Source of the DNA: Alterluteimonas quercicellularis
GTDB taxonomy: Bacteria; Pseudomonadota; Gammaproteobacteria; Xanthomonadales; Xanthomonadaceae
Length of the DNA stretch: 64,000 bases
Assembly (NCBI RefSeq): GCF_021191635.1
Contig: NZ_JAIWPR010000019.1
Coordinates: 57,962 to 121,961 of the forward strand
Direction of reading: 5' to 3'
Part shown: positions 24,139-33,724 of the stretch, in pieces
How the letters are laid out: each line of letters opens with the position of its first letter
Position numbering within the stretch: the first letter of the stretch is position 1
Made by a program: the position numbers and the translations under genes
The notes under the pieces: generated by a model
Told to the model about the DNA's origin: nothing
The model's input: the letters and a program-made list of their open reading frames with translations, nothing else
Databases searched by the model: none

Positions 24139-24503
24139 GGTGCCGCCAGTTCCAGCATGCGTTCCGGCGGGCGGCCGATCACCGCGCGCTCGCCGTGCAC
24201 CAGGATCGGCCGTTCGATCAGCCGCGGGTGCGCCGCCATCGCCTCGACGAGCGCGGCCTCGTCGTGCGCGGGGTCGGCCAGCCCCAGTGCGGCGTACTCC
24301 GGTTCGCCCTTGCGCAGCAGGTCGCGGGCGGGAATCCCGAGCGCGGCGAGCAGGGGGCGCAGCGTGGCGGCGTCCGGCGGCGTCTCCAGGTAGAGCACGA
24401 TGCGCGGCTCGATCCCGCGCTCGCGCAGCAGAGCGAGCGCCTGCCGCGACTTCGAGCAGCGCGGGTTGTGGTACAGCACGAAGCCGGCGGCGTGCGCGTT
24501 CAT
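24135..24503 (-). CDS. arsC: ArsC-family (glutaredoxin-type) arsenate reductase
   Basis: 122 residues. Thioredoxin-like ArsC/Spx fold with the single catalytic Cys in [11 protein letters not shown] near residue 16, followed by VLYLETPPD and the Arg-bearing [17 protein letters not shown]. These reduce arsenate with glutathione/glutaredoxin, but the chromosomal ArsC/YffB-like group also includes members of unknown role. Start ATG 24503 overlaps the stop of the L,D-transpeptidase gene by 4 bp, placing it at the end of the peptidoglycan-salvage operon, an odd partner. Confidence 0.9.
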   Translation of the reverse strand: MNAHAAGFVLYHNPRCSKSRQALALLRERGIEPRIVLYLETPPDAATLRPLLAALGIPARDLLRKGEPEYAALGLADPAHDEAALVEAMAAHPRLIERPILVHGERAVIGRPPERMLELAAP

Positions 24504-25327
24504 GGCGCGGCCCCGGCGGGCAGGCCCCAGGCCGTGCGCAGGCGGTCGTACTCGGCGCGCGGCAGCAGCACGAACACCGGCTCGCGCGCGGGGTCCAGCC
24601 AGTCCAGCAGCGCGCGCATGCGCGCCTCGTCCATCGCGGTGCAGCCGGCGGTCGGCACCTCGGGCCCTTTCCACAGGTGGGCGAAGATGCAGCTGCCGGC
24701 GCCGGGCTCGGCGCGGGCGTTGTGCTCGATCACGAAGCCGAGCCGGTAGCGATGGTCGCCGTCGGCGTGCAGGTCGCGGCGCATCGGCTCGGTGGAACCG
24801 GCCACCGCGTCGGCGCCGACCTCGCCGGCGTCGACGATGCGGTTGTAGAGCGGCGAGGCCGGCACGTCGATGCAGTAGTCGGACACCTGCATGCCGCGAT
24901 AGTCGAGCGCGGTGCGCAGCCGGTCGGCGTAGCCGAAGGCGATGCCGATGTCGAACGCGCCCGCCGGCGCGCGGCCGTCGCCCTCGCGCTTGGCCGCGCC
25001 CGGCTGCGGCGGGTGCAGGCCGCTGCCCCAGGCCGAGCCGCTGCGGCCCACGGTCACCGCGGCGGCGGTGCCGACCTCGCGCCAGGCGCCGTCGGCGCCG
25101 CGCGCGTAGCTGCGCAGCGTGCCGGCCGGCGCGTCCCAGTCGGGGGTGAGCACCAGCACCAGCTGGCCGGCACCCGCGAGCGGGCCGTCGCGATCCGCGC
25201 GCGCGGTGCCGTCGCGGCCGGCGCAGGCCGCCAGCGCCATGGCGAGGACCGCGCACAGCAGCGGCGCGAGCAGGCGGCGTGCGTCGCGGGCGGCGAATCG
25301 GGCTCGGTGGTCTGCGGTCTCGGGCAT
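24500..25327 (-). CDS. Lipoprotein with L,D-transpeptidase (YkuD) domain
   Basis: 275 residues. An N-terminal hydrophobic helix (LLAPLLCAVLAMALAAC) ends in a lipobox LAAC, so it is probably a lipoprotein with Cys at about residue 35. The C-terminal half has the YkuD signature: His in IFAHLWKGPEVPT and the nucleophile Cys in TAGCTAMDE, with IEHNARAEPGAGSCIF just before. YkuD enzymes cross-link or trim peptidoglycan stems at meso-diaminopimelate or attach lipoproteins. It lies 7 bp after the RpiR-type gene in a muropeptide operon. Confidence 0.88.
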   Translation of the reverse strand: MPETADHRARFAARDARRLLAPLLCAVLAMALAACAGRDGTARADRDGPLAGAGQLVLVLTPDWDAPAGTLRSYARGADGAWREVGTAAAVTVGRSGSAWGSGLHPPQPGAAKREGDGRAPAGAFDIGIAFGYADRLRTALDYRGMQVSDYCIDVPASPLYNRIVDAGEVGADAVAGSTEPMRRDLHADGDHRYRLGFVIEHNARAEPGAGSCIFAHLWKGPEVPTAGCTAMDEARMRALLDWLDPAREPVFVLLPRAEYDRLRTAWGLPAGAAP

Positions 25328-25334
25328 GGCGTCC

Positions 25335-26183
25335 TCAGGTCTCCAGCAACTGTCGCATCCGCGCGGCCTGGCGGTCGAGCCGCAGCGCCCGCTCGCCGCC
25401 GTCCTCGCACAGCAGCAGGAACAGCAGATCGAGCAGGTGCTGCTGCGCGGACTGGTAGAGCAGCGGCTCGACGTGGGCGCGCTCGTCGTGGGCGCTGACC
25501 AGCAGGGCGTGGTCGGCCAGCGCGCGCAGCGGATTCGGGGTGTGGCGGGTCACGCTGACCACCGTGCCGACCCGCTCGCGGAACATCCGCCCCAGCTCGC
25601 GCAGCGCGCTGCGGCGGCCGTGTTCCGAGACCACGACCAGTACGTCCTCGCGCCGCGCGTTGGCGAGCCCGGTGGGCAGCAGCGCGGGGTCGGACAGGTG
25701 CACCGCCAGCACGCCGGCCTGCGCCAGCCGCAGCGCGAAGGCGCGCGCGCCGATCCCGTCCTGGCCCAGGCCGATCACGAACACCGTGCGCGCCCGGCGG
25801 ATCGTCGCGGCGATCGCGTCCAGCGCCTCGGGCGGGTTCAGCAGACGGGTTTCCTGCTCGGCGGCCGCCTTGGCCCCCCACAGCGCCTCAGACAGCGCCG
25901 CATGACCGCTGCGCACGGCGGCCGCGGCAGGGGCGGCGCCGCCCTGGCCGCCGCCGCGGGCCACGTCCTCGCCTACGGCGAACTTGAGGTCCGGCCAGCC
26001 GCGGTAGCCCAGCTTCTGGCTGAACTTGACCACGCTCGACTGGCTGATCTCCAGCGCGTTGGCCAGCTGCTGCGAGGAGTAGTCGCGCAGCAGGTGGGCG
26101 TTGTCGAGGACGAAGTCGGCGACGCGGCGCTCGATCGCCGACATCTGGTCGCGCTCGGAGCGGATCTTGAGCAGCGCCGACAT
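25335..26183 (-). CDS. RpiR/MurR-family transcriptional regulator
   Basis: 282 residues. N-terminal RpiR HTH (residues 1-75: MSAIERRVADFVLDNA, LANALEISQSSVVKFSQKLG) and C-terminal SIS domain (about 125-260: VFVIGLGQDGIGARAFAL; VLVVVSEHGRRSALREL). SIS domains bind phosphosugars; MurR senses N-acetylmuramate-6-phosphate, which fits the peptidoglycan context. It lies 15 bp after the epimerase gene and is a good candidate for controlling this operon and the divergent receptor. Confidence 0.9.
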   Translation of the reverse strand: MSALLKIRSERDQMSAIERRVADFVLDNAHLLRDYSSQQLANALEISQSSVVKFSQKLGYRGWPDLKFAVGEDVARGGGQGGAAPAAAAVRSGHAALSEALWGAKAAAEQETRLLNPPEALDAIAATIRRARTVFVIGLGQDGIGARAFALRLAQAGVLAVHLSDPALLPTGLANARREDVLVVVSEHGRRSALRELGRMFRERVGTVVSVTRHTPNPLRALADHALLVSAHDERAHVEPLLYQSAQQHLLDLLFLLLCEDGGERALRLDRQAARMRQLLET

Positions 26184-26198
26184 GCGCGTCGACAGGCC

Positions 26199-27299
26199 CT
26201 ATCCGGCGGCCAGCGGTTCGAGGCCGCGGATCTCGCGGATGCCCAGGCCCGGCGCGTCGCCGATCGAGATCTCGGCATCGTCGAAGCGCACCCCGCCGAC
26301 CACCGGGTCGAAGCGCGCCAGCGAGGGGCCGTCGAGGTCGACCTTGCGGATGGTGTCGGCCTTCGCGACCGCCACGTGCACCGCCGCGGCGACGCTGATG
26401 CTCGACTCGATCATGCAGCCGATCATGCACTCCACGCCGTGCAGGGCGGCGATGTCGGCGATGCGGATGGCGTTGGAGATGCCGCCGGTCTTCATCAGCT
26501 TGATGTTGACGATGTCGGCCGCGCGCATGCGCAGCAGGTCGATGACCTCGGCCGGGCCGAACACGCTCTCGTCGGCCATGATCGGCGTGTGCACGCGCTC
26601 GGTGACGTAGCGCATGCCCTCCAGGTCGCGCGCGCGCACCGGCTGCTCGACCAGCTCCAGTTCGACACCGGCGTCCTCCAGGGTGCGGATCGCCCACACC
26701 GCCTGCTTGGCGGTCCAGCCCTGGTTGGCGTCCAGGCGCAGGCGCGCGCGGCCCTCGACCGCGGCGTAGATCGCCTTGACCCGCTCGATGTCGACGCCGA
26801 TCTCCTTGCCGACCTTGATCTTCAGCGACTCGAAGCCGCGCTCCAGCGCGTCCAGCGAGTCGGCGACCATCTTGTCGATGTAGTCGACGCTGATGGTCAG
26901 GTCGGTGGCGATGACCGGATCGCCGCCGCCCAGCATGCGGTACAGCGGCGCGCCGTAGAGCTGCGCCCACAGGTCGTAGACCGCGATCTCGACCGCGGCC
27001 TTGGCGCTGGTGTTGCGCTCGGCCGAGGCGTGGATCGCCTGCAGGATGCGGTTGAGGTCGGCGACTTCCATGCCGACGATGCGCGGCGCGATCAGCTGCG
27101 AGATCGCGGCCACGATCGAGCCGCGGGTGTCGCCGGTGATGACGGCGGTGGGCGCGGCCTCGCCATGGCCGACGTGGCCGGTGTCGGTGTGCACGCGCAC
27201 CACCACGTCCTCCACCGCGTCGATGGTGCGCAGCGCGGTCTTGAACGGGGTCTTCAGCGGCACGCGCAGCAGGCCGAGCTCGATCCGGGCGATCTTCAT
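26199..27299 (-). CDS. Dipeptide (L-Ala-D/L-Glu type) epimerase
   Basis: 366 residues, enolase superfamily. Capping domain (1-125), then barrel with the Lys pair LKIKVGK near residue 160, metal ligands in LRLDANQGW, VEQPV and MADESVF, and the second Lys in VNIKLMKTGG; the specificity-linked CMIESSIS follows. AE epimerases convert L-Ala-D-Glu from murein into L-Ala-L-Glu so that it can be hydrolysed. The neighbour endopeptidase would release exactly that dipeptide. Some homologues act on other dipeptides, so the exact substrate is inferred. Confidence 0.93.
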   Translation of the reverse strand: MKIARIELGLLRVPLKTPFKTALRTIDAVEDVVVRVHTDTGHVGHGEAAPTAVITGDTRGSIVAAISQLIAPRIVGMEVADLNRILQAIHASAERNTSAKAAVEIAVYDLWAQLYGAPLYRMLGGGDPVIATDLTISVDYIDKMVADSLDALERGFESLKIKVGKEIGVDIERVKAIYAAVEGRARLRLDANQGWTAKQAVWAIRTLEDAGVELELVEQPVRARDLEGMRYVTERVHTPIMADESVFGPAEVIDLLRMRAADIVNIKLMKTGGISNAIRIADIAALHGVECMIGCMIESSISVAAAVHVAVAKADTIRKVDLDGPSLARFDPVVGGVRFDDAEISIGDAPGLGIREIRGLEPLAAG

Positions 27300-27321
27300 G
27301 GGCGGCGGGTCCGGGGCGCGG

Positions 27322-28749
27322 TCAGCGGATGCGCACGATGCTGGTGATGCGGTCGATGGTGGTCGCGTCCTCGCCGGCCATCAGCGGCTCCAGCGGGGTG
27401 ACCACCACGCCGTCGAGCGGCATGCGGACGTAGCCGCCGCCGGGGCCGCGGTAGCCGATGCCGACGGTGTCGTGGATGACGTAGGTGAGGCCGTGCTCGC
27501 GGCCGATCACCATCATCACGTGGCCGGGGACGAACACCAGGTCGCCGACCCGCAGCGCCGCGACCGCGGCCATGCGCGCGTCGCGGCCGTCTTCCGCGGA
27601 GAACAGGGTCTTGTCGAAGGCCGGGCTGACCGCCTGGTCGCTGGTGTTGCGCGGCAGCTGCACGCCGAGGCTGCGGTAGACCTCGGAGACGAAGCCGCTG
27701 CAGTCGCGCGCGTTGTAGGCATGGCCCCAGCCGTAGCGCTCGCCGAGGAACTTGAACGCCTGCCGGATCAGGTGGGCGGGCGTGAGCGGCAGCGGCGCGT
27801 CGGCGACGTCGGCGGTGCGCGGCAGCAGCGCGGGCAGCAGTTCGAGCGAGCCGTCGGCGCGGCGCGCGGGCAGCTCGACGACGTGCCCGTAGAGCGGGTG
27901 CTGGCCGTGCACGTGGCGGTCCGGCGGCCAGCCGGCGAGCCGCGGCACCCGCACCCCCATGTCCAGCTGCAGTTCCGAGACTTCCGGCCGCTCGGGGTTG
28001 AACACGGTGCGCGCGGTGGCGCCGGTCACCACCAGCGCCGGGCTGCGGCGTCCGTAGGCGAGGACGGTCCCGGCGTCGCCGATGGCCAGCTTCGCGCTCT
28101 CGATCCATGCCAGGTAGCGGTCGCTGGCGACGAAGGACCAGGCGCCGTCGTCGGTGGCGTGCAGCACGGCGACCGCGTCGCCCGGGAACAGCGCGCTCTC
28201 CTGCAGGCGGTCGATGTCGGTGTCGTCGGGCGCGGAGAACACGCGCTCGGCGGTGGGCCAGGCGCGCAGGTCGGCGCGCGCCACCACCAGGCCGAAGCGG
28301 GGCGCGACCCGCGCGGGGATGGCGTCGCGGGCGATGCGCGCATCGAGCGCGTCGAAGAAGGCGCCGTCCACCTTGCGGCCGGCGCTGTCGTAGCGGTCGG
28401 CGCGCGGCCGCGAGGACAGTGCGTCGATCCAGTCGCGTACCTCGTCGCCGGCCACCTCGCGCGGGAACGCGGCCATGTCGCGCACACTGTCGTCCTCGGC
28501 CACCAGCCGCGCGTTGAGGGCGGCGATCGCGGCGGGGTCGAGGTAGGCGACGTCGGCGTCCGCGCCCAGCCGGCGCACCCAGTGTCCGGGATCGAGCTGC
28601 GCCTCTTCGACGGCCACCACGCCGTGCGGCGGCACCGGCCAGGCGCGCGCCGTGTCCGCCGAAGCGGCCGGCGACCAGGCGAGCAGGCAGGCCAGCAGGG
28701 TGCCGGCGAACGACGCCCCGGCGTGCCGGGCTCGGTAGGTGGATGTCAT
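27322..28749 (-). CDS. Exported NlpC/P60 endopeptidase with SH3-type domains (YkfC-like)
   Basis: 475 residues. Signal peptide to about residue 31 (GTLLACLLAWSPAASA). The N-terminal part and two bacterial-SH3-like segments (about 150-300) precede a C-terminal NlpC/P60 domain: catalytic Cys near residue 350 in NARDCSGFVSEVYR and His in PGHVMMVIG, with a third polar residue in YVIHDTVG. YkfC-type enzymes cut the D-Glu to diaminopimelate bond in murein peptides, releasing L-Ala-D-Glu. It is first gene of the operon and diverges from the TonB receptor over 284 bp. Confidence 0.92.
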   Translation of the reverse strand: MTSTYRARHAGASFAGTLLACLLAWSPAASADTARAWPVPPHGVVAVEEAQLDPGHWVRRLGADADVAYLDPAAIAALNARLVAEDDSVRDMAAFPREVAGDEVRDWIDALSSRPRADRYDSAGRKVDGAFFDALDARIARDAIPARVAPRFGLVVARADLRAWPTAERVFSAPDDTDIDRLQESALFPGDAVAVLHATDDGAWSFVASDRYLAWIESAKLAIGDAGTVLAYGRRSPALVVTGATARTVFNPERPEVSELQLDMGVRVPRLAGWPPDRHVHGQHPLYGHVVELPARRADGSLELLPALLPRTADVADAPLPLTPAHLIRQAFKFLGERYGWGHAYNARDCSGFVSEVYRSLGVQLPRNTSDQAVSPAFDKTLFSAEDGRDARMAAVAALRVGDLVFVPGHVMMVIGREHGLTYVIHDTVGIGYRGPGGGYVRMPLDGVVVTPLEPLMAGEDATTIDRITSIVRIR

Positions 28750-29033
28750 CGCGGAATAGTTCTTCCCGGTCTGATTCCGGGCGGGAATAGTTTATTGACG
28801 GCCTATCATGCCCATGTTACATACCGGTGAAAAGGGGGCTCCAGGGGCGGTCGGTTCGGGGGAAGGGATGCGATCGGCATGGCAGGGGGCCATGCGTCGC
28901 GGCTTCGCGTCTTCTCGCGCTGCGCGCAACCCGTGCGCCGGTCGCGGCGCCGTGCGTCGCGCCGCGGTCCGCCGACCCGGAGCATCACGGCCCGGCCCGC
29001 CCGGGCGTTCGGATCGCAACCGGAGTCGACACG
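28750..29033. promoter_or_regulatory. Divergent control region of the muropeptide locus
   Basis: 284 bp. Direct repeats GGAATAGTT at 28753 and 28784 (31 bp apart, about three helical turns) flank an inverted CCCGG-N7-CCGGG. A promoter toward the TonB receptor is likely: TTGACG 28795-28800, 17 bp, TACATA 28818-28823. The repeats sit just upstream of that -35 box and also over the ribosome site of the endopeptidase gene, so one bound regulator could act on both sides. The remaining 200 bp form a long GC-rich leader. Confidence 0.5.
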
Positions 29034-31838
29034 ATGGCAGCCTTGAACCCGTTCTTCCGATGTCGTCCCCTGGCCGCGGCGCTGTCGCTCGCGCTGCTGC
29101 CGGCCGCCGTGGTGCAGGCGCAGGACCCCGACCAGCCGCCGGCGCGCGCCGGCGACGCGACCCGGCTGGACACGGTGACCGTCACCGGCTCGCGCATCGC
29201 CCGCGCCACCATCGAGGGCCCCGCGCCGGTCACGGTGATCACCGCCGAGGAGATCCAGAAGCAGGGCTTCAGCACGGTGTGGGAATCGCTGGGCACGCTG
29301 ACCCAGTTCACCGGCGACGCGCTCAACGAGACCGACCAGACCGGCCAGTCGCCCAACGGCCAGTTCATGAACCTGCGCGGCCTGGGCCCGGGCTACCAGC
29401 TGATCCTGCTCAACGGCCAGCGCCTGGCCGACTACCCGCAGGCCTACGGCTCCAACGGCACCGCGATCAGCCTGGGCAGCATCCCGACCGCGGCGATCGA
29501 GCGCATCGAGGTCATGAGCGGCGGCGCCTCGGCGATCTACGGCTCGGATGCCGTCGCCGGCGTGGTGAACATCATCACCCGCACCGACTACAACGGCGAC
29601 AGCTTCCGCCTGCGCGCCGGCACCGCCACCCGCGGCGGCGGCGACACCGGCCTGTTCCAGTGGACCGGCGGCCGCAGCGGCGACCGCTGGAGCCTGACCT
29701 ACGCGCTGGAGCGGCTGGACCGCGAGGAAGTGCTGGCGGCCCAGCGCGACCTCGACTACTGGGCGCACCCGCAGTACCTGACCGATCCCGAGCGGCCCAC
29801 CGCGTCGATCTCCGGCGTCTACCTGCGCCAGGGCAGCAGCAGCTACCTGTGGCGCGGCGCCGACGGCGCGCTGTCGGGCTCCTACGATGCGCTGCTGGAA
29901 GCGTGCGCGGCGACCAACCCGGACTTCGTGCCGTTCCACAGCTCGTCGACCGCGCCGCTGCCCAACCGCTGCGGCGCCTACGGCTACTACGACGCGCGCT
30001 CGCTGCAGAACGGCTACGGCAAGACCTCCGCCTACCTGTACGGCACCTTCGACTTCGGCGAGAACCTGCAGGGCTACGCGCAGGTGCTCGGCAGCCGCTC
30101 GGAGGACAAGAGCTCCAGCCAGACCCACTACTACATCGGCGAAGGGCCGTTCACCGTGCAGGACCCGACGCTGGGCCGGATCACCGCGCAGCGCATCTTC
30201 GAGCCCGGCGAGGTCGGCGGCGCCAAGTACATCACCTACGACGAGCGCGCCTGGAACCTCAACGCCGGGCTGCGCGGCACGCTGTTCGGCGGCCGCTTCG
30301 ACTGGGACGCCAGCGTGACCGTGTCGCGCTTCGACATCACCACCGAGCGCCCGCGCTTCCTCACCAATGCCGTGCGCGACTACTACATGGGCCCGGTGCT
30401 GGGCTACACCGCCGACGGCACCGAGATCCGCGAGTTCCACGTCGACCGGCTGTTCGCGCCGGGCACGCCGGCGCTGTACGACCAGCTCACCACGACCGTG
30501 GTCAGCGAGGGCAGCTCCAGCGCCGACCAGGCGCAGTTCGTGTTCAGCGGCCCGCTGTTCGACCTGCCCGCCGGCCCGGTGCAGATGGCGGCGGTGGTGG
30601 AGGCCGCGAGCCAGGACTACGAACTGCGCCCTGACCCGCGCATCACCGTGGACTACACCGGCCCCGAGCGCGTCTACAACCTCACCGGCACCCCGGGCGG
30701 CGGCCCGCGCGACCGCTACGCGGCCGGCGTCGAGTTCCGCGTGCCGCTGCTGTCGGGCCTGGACGCCACGCTCGCCGCGCGCTACGACAAGTACGACGAC
30801 ATCACCTCGGTGGACGACGCGGTGACCTGGCAGGCCGGGCTGGAATGGCGGCCCTGGCGCAACCTGCTGGTGCGCGGCAGCCACGCGACCAGCTTCCGCG
30901 CGCCGGACCTGCTGTGGATCTACGCGGGCACCACCGGCTCCAACCCCTTCATCGTCGACGAGTACCTGTGCCGGGTGAACGGCCTGACCCCGGAGTCGGA
31001 GGACTGCATCGCCGCCTACGAGTACCAGTCCTACCGCGTGCAGTCCTCCAACCCGCTGCTGGAGGAGGAGACCGGCGAGTCCACCACCTTCGGCATCGTC
31101 TGGGACGTGCTGCCGAGCCTGTCGCTCAACCTCGACTACTACCGCATCGAGCTCGAGGGGCGGGTGCAGACCGTCGAGGACCGCACCACGCTGGAACAGG
31201 AGGCGGCCTGCCGCCTGGGCACCGACCGCGCCGGCAACCCGGTGGACAGCGGCTCGGCCGCCTGCCAGTTCTTCTTCGACACCGTGGAGCGGCCGGTCAA
31301 CGAGCTGAACCCCGAGGGGCGCATCACCCGCTACGCCACCTATCCGATCAACCAGTCGCTGATGAAGACCACCGGCCTCGACGCCGGCCTGCGCTGGTCG
31401 CACGGGATCGGCCGCTGGGGCAGCCTGGGCCTGCAGGCCAGCTACACCCACGTGCTGACCTTCGAGACCGCGCAGTTCGCCGATGAGCCGCTGCAGGACT
31501 CGCGCAGCGACGTCGACTACAACGCCTTCCGCAGCCGGGTGAACTGGCGGATCAACTGGGCGATCGGCGACTGGACCACCAGCCTCTACGGCTACCGCTG
31601 GGGCTCGCGCCCGAACTACAACCAGACCGTGCTGCCCGGCCGCACGCACCCCTACGCGATCTGGAACGCCGACGTGTCGAGGAAGATCACCGAGCAGGCG
31701 ACGCTGGGGCTGAGCGTGGTCAACCTGTTCGACAACATGCCGCCACGCGACACCTCGCACACGGTCTGGCCGTACTTCCCGCGCGCCTACAGCGCGATCG
31801 GCCGGCAGGTCTACTTCAACTTCACCTACGATTTCTGA
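29034..31838 (+). CDS. TonB-dependent receptor, candidate muropeptide or peptide importer
   Basis: 934 residues. Start ATG 29034 after CCGGAG opens a signal peptide (LAAALSLALLPAAVVQAQ). TonB box region LDTVTVTGSRIARA, plug (PVTVITAEEIQKQGF, NLRGLGPGYQLILLNGQR, IERIEVMSGGASAIYGSDA) and a large barrel ending VYFNFTYDF. Several Cys in loops (NRCGAYG; RLGTDRAGN region) could form disulfides. The VTGSRI-type receptors are common importers of peptides and carbohydrates in Xanthomonads. The serine hydrolase follows after 7 bp. The context suggests peptidoglycan fragments as cargo (inference). Confidence 0.92.
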   Translation: MAALNPFFRCRPLAAALSLALLPAAVVQAQDPDQPPARAGDATRLDTVTVTGSRIARATIEGPAPVTVITAEEIQKQGFSTVWESLGTLTQFTGDALNETDQTGQSPNGQFMNLRGLGPGYQLILLNGQRLADYPQAYGSNGTAISLGSIPTAAIERIEVMSGGASAIYGSDAVAGVVNIITRTDYNGDSFRLRAGTATRGGGDTGLFQWTGGRSGDRWSLTYALERLDREEVLAAQRDLDYWAHPQYLTDPERPTASISGVYLRQGSSSYLWRGADGALSGSYDALLEACAATNPDFVPFHSSSTAPLPNRCGAYGYYDARSLQNGYGKTSAYLYGTFDFGENLQGYAQVLGSRSEDKSSSQTHYYIGEGPFTVQDPTLGRITAQRIFEPGEVGGAKYITYDERAWNLNAGLRGTLFGGRFDWDASVTVSRFDITTERPRFLTNAVRDYYMGPVLGYTADGTEIREFHVDRLFAPGTPALYDQLTTTVVSEGSSSADQAQFVFSGPLFDLPAGPVQMAAVVEAASQDYELRPDPRITVDYTGPERVYNLTGTPGGGPRDRYAAGVEFRVPLLSGLDATLAARYDKYDDITSVDDAVTWQAGLEWRPWRNLLVRGSHATSFRAPDLLWIYAGTTGSNPFIVDEYLCRVNGLTPESEDCIAAYEYQSYRVQSSNPLLEEETGESTTFGIVWDVLPSLSLNLDYYRIELEGRVQTVEDRTTLEQEAACRLGTDRAGNPVDSGSAACQFFFDTVERPVNELNPEGRITRYATYPINQSLMKTTGLDAGLRWSHGIGRWGSLGLQASYTHVLTFETAQFADEPLQDSRSDVDYNAFRSRVNWRINWAIGDWTTSLYGYRWGSRPNYNQTVLPGRTHPYAIWNADVSRKITEQATLGLSVVNLFDNMPPRDTSHTVWPYFPRAYSAIGRQVYFNFTYDF

Positions 31839-31845
31839 CAAGCGC

Positions 31846-33471
31846 ATGTTCCGGACGCCCGCCGGCGCAGGTCGCCTGGTCCATCGAACCCGCGCGCGCG
31901 TGCGCGCACTGCTGCTGCTCGCCGCGCTGTGCGCGCCGGCCGCCGCGGCCGGCTCGCCGCCCGCGCCGGCCTTCGACGCGCGCGCGGCCGACGCCGCCTT
32001 CGACGACGCGTTCGCCCGCTACGACCTGCCCGGGCTGGCGGTGGGCGTGGTCGTCGGCGGCGAGGTGGTCTACCGCCGCACCGCCGGCGAGCTGCGCGCG
32101 GGGCGGGGCGAGCCGGTCACCCCGCGCACGCTGTTCAAGGTCGCCTCCAACAGCAAGGCGATGACCGCCGCGCTGCTGGCGCGGCTGGTCGACCAGGGGC
32201 GGCTGGCCTGGGACGACCCGGTGGTCCGGCACCTGCCCGGGTTCCGCATGCACGACCCCTGGGTCACCCGCGAGATCCAGGTGCGCGACCTGCTGATCCA
32301 CAACAGCGGCCTGGGCCCGGGCGCCGGCGACCTGATGCTCTGGCCCGAGCCCAACGCCTTCACCCGCGAGGACGTGGTGGCCGGGCTGGCGCACCTGAAG
32401 CCGCTCCACAGCTTCCGGTCCCGCTACGCCTACGACAACACCTTGTACATCGTCGCCGGCGAAGTGGCCGCGGCCGCCGGCGGCGCGCCCTACGAGGCGC
32501 TGATGCAGCGCGAGGTGTTCGCGCCGCTGGGGATGTCGCGCTGCACGGCCGGCGGTTTCGACCTGGCGCGCACCGGCGACGTGGCGCAGCCGCACCGCCG
32601 CGACGGGGACCGCAACCGGGTCTACCGCGAGGACCCGCCGCAGGTGCCGGCGGTGCCGATGGCGGCGGCCGGCGGCGTGCGCTGCAGCCTGGACGACATG
32701 CTGGCCTGGGCGCGGGCGTGGCTGCAGCCCGAACGCTTCGCCATGGTGGACGGCGCGCCCTGGCTGTCGGAGGCGCAGCGCGCCGCGCTGTGGACGGCGC
32801 ACATGCCGATGCCGCTCGGCGCGCGCCTGCGCGAGTGGGACGGCAGCCGCTTCTATGCCTACGGCTACGGCTGGCGCCTCAACGACGCGCACGGCCGGCT
32901 GAAGGTCTCGCACACCGGCACCCTGGCCGGCATGTACTCGGCGCTGACCCTGCTGCCCGAGCTCGGCGCCGGCTTCGTGGTGCTGATCAACGGCGAGGGC
33001 AGCGATGCGCGCACGGTGCTGGTGCAGGCGCTGTCGGACCTGTTCGCGCGGCCCGGCGGCGCCAGGCCGGTCGCGGACTACGCGCAGGCGCTGGCGCGCG
33101 AGCGCGAAGCGCTCCCGGCCGATCGCCGCGTCCCCGACACCTCCGCGCGCCGGCCGGTGGTCGCGGGCGAGGTGGACGTGCCGCTCGGCGTCTACCGCGA
33201 CCCCTGGTTCGGCGATGCGCGCGTGTGCGCCGTCGACGGGGGCGTCGCTTTCGTCTCCGACAAGTCGCCCAAGCTCGCCGGCCGCCTGATGCGGGCAGGC
33301 GAGGGCGTGCTGATCGACTGGGACGACGAGGCCATCGACGTCGAGGCCTGGGCGGCGTTTTCGGCCGGGGACGGCGCGGCGCGGCTGGGCCTGCGCAAGG
33401 TCGATCCCGAGGCCGACTTCAGCTACGACTTCGAGGACCTGGCGTTCGAGCGCATCGCCGACTGTCCGTGA
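31846..33471 (+). CDS. Exported serine hydrolase, beta-lactamase/S12 peptidase fold
   Basis: 541 residues. Signal peptide at the N-terminus (LLLLAALCAPAAAAG). Penicillin-binding fold motifs: SNSK (Ser101, Lys104), YDN (Tyr196-Asn198) and HTG near residue 355 in place of KTG. A C-terminal beta-rich domain (about 420-541: PLGVYRDPWFGDARV) resembles the DUF3471-type extension of S12 peptidases. Family members cleave D-amino-acid-containing peptides or esters. It is 7 bp after the receptor, so it probably trims imported or periplasmic stem peptides before the divergent enzymes act (inference). Confidence 0.9.
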   Translation: MFRTPAGAGRLVHRTRARVRALLLLAALCAPAAAAGSPPAPAFDARAADAAFDDAFARYDLPGLAVGVVVGGEVVYRRTAGELRAGRGEPVTPRTLFKVASNSKAMTAALLARLVDQGRLAWDDPVVRHLPGFRMHDPWVTREIQVRDLLIHNSGLGPGAGDLMLWPEPNAFTREDVVAGLAHLKPLHSFRSRYAYDNTLYIVAGEVAAAAGGAPYEALMQREVFAPLGMSRCTAGGFDLARTGDVAQPHRRDGDRNRVYREDPPQVPAVPMAAAGGVRCSLDDMLAWARAWLQPERFAMVDGAPWLSEAQRAALWTAHMPMPLGARLREWDGSRFYAYGYGWRLNDAHGRLKVSHTGTLAGMYSALTLLPELGAGFVVLINGEGSDARTVLVQALSDLFARPGGARPVADYAQALAREREALPADRRVPDTSARRPVVAGEVDVPLGVYRDPWFGDARVCAVDGGVAFVSDKSPKLAGRLMRAGEGVLIDWDDEAIDVEAWAAFSAGDGAARLGLRKVDPEADFSYDFEDLAFERIADCP

Positions 33472-33542
33472 CGTCCGCCGCCGGCACCGCCGGGACAGGT
33501 GCGCGCTTGCGCTCCCGCATGGGCGTAGCGGCTGTCGATCTC

Positions 33543-33692
33543 GTAGGCGCGCGCTCGCGCGCGACCGCGCCAGGTGCGTCCCGGGCCGCGGCAGCAGACG
33601 AACGCGTCGTCACACGTCGAAGGCGGTGAGCGACGGCCGGAACCGCTTTCCGGGATGTCGGGAGAAGCGGTCGCGCGCGAGCGCGCTCCTAC
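33543..33692. repeat. Composite REP element, copy 1 (150 bp)
   Basis: REP arms at 33543-33564 and 33671-33692 enclose about 106 bp that are themselves similar to the interior of the element at 55201-55352: shared blocks include CGCCAGGTG/GGCCAGGTG, GCAG(C/A)AGACGAACGCGTC and GGCGGTGA(G/A)CGACGGCCG. So arms plus interior appear to be one unit. Confidence 0.8.
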
Positions 33693-33724
33693 AGATCGCC
33701 GGGATGTCGCCCCAGACGTGCGGA

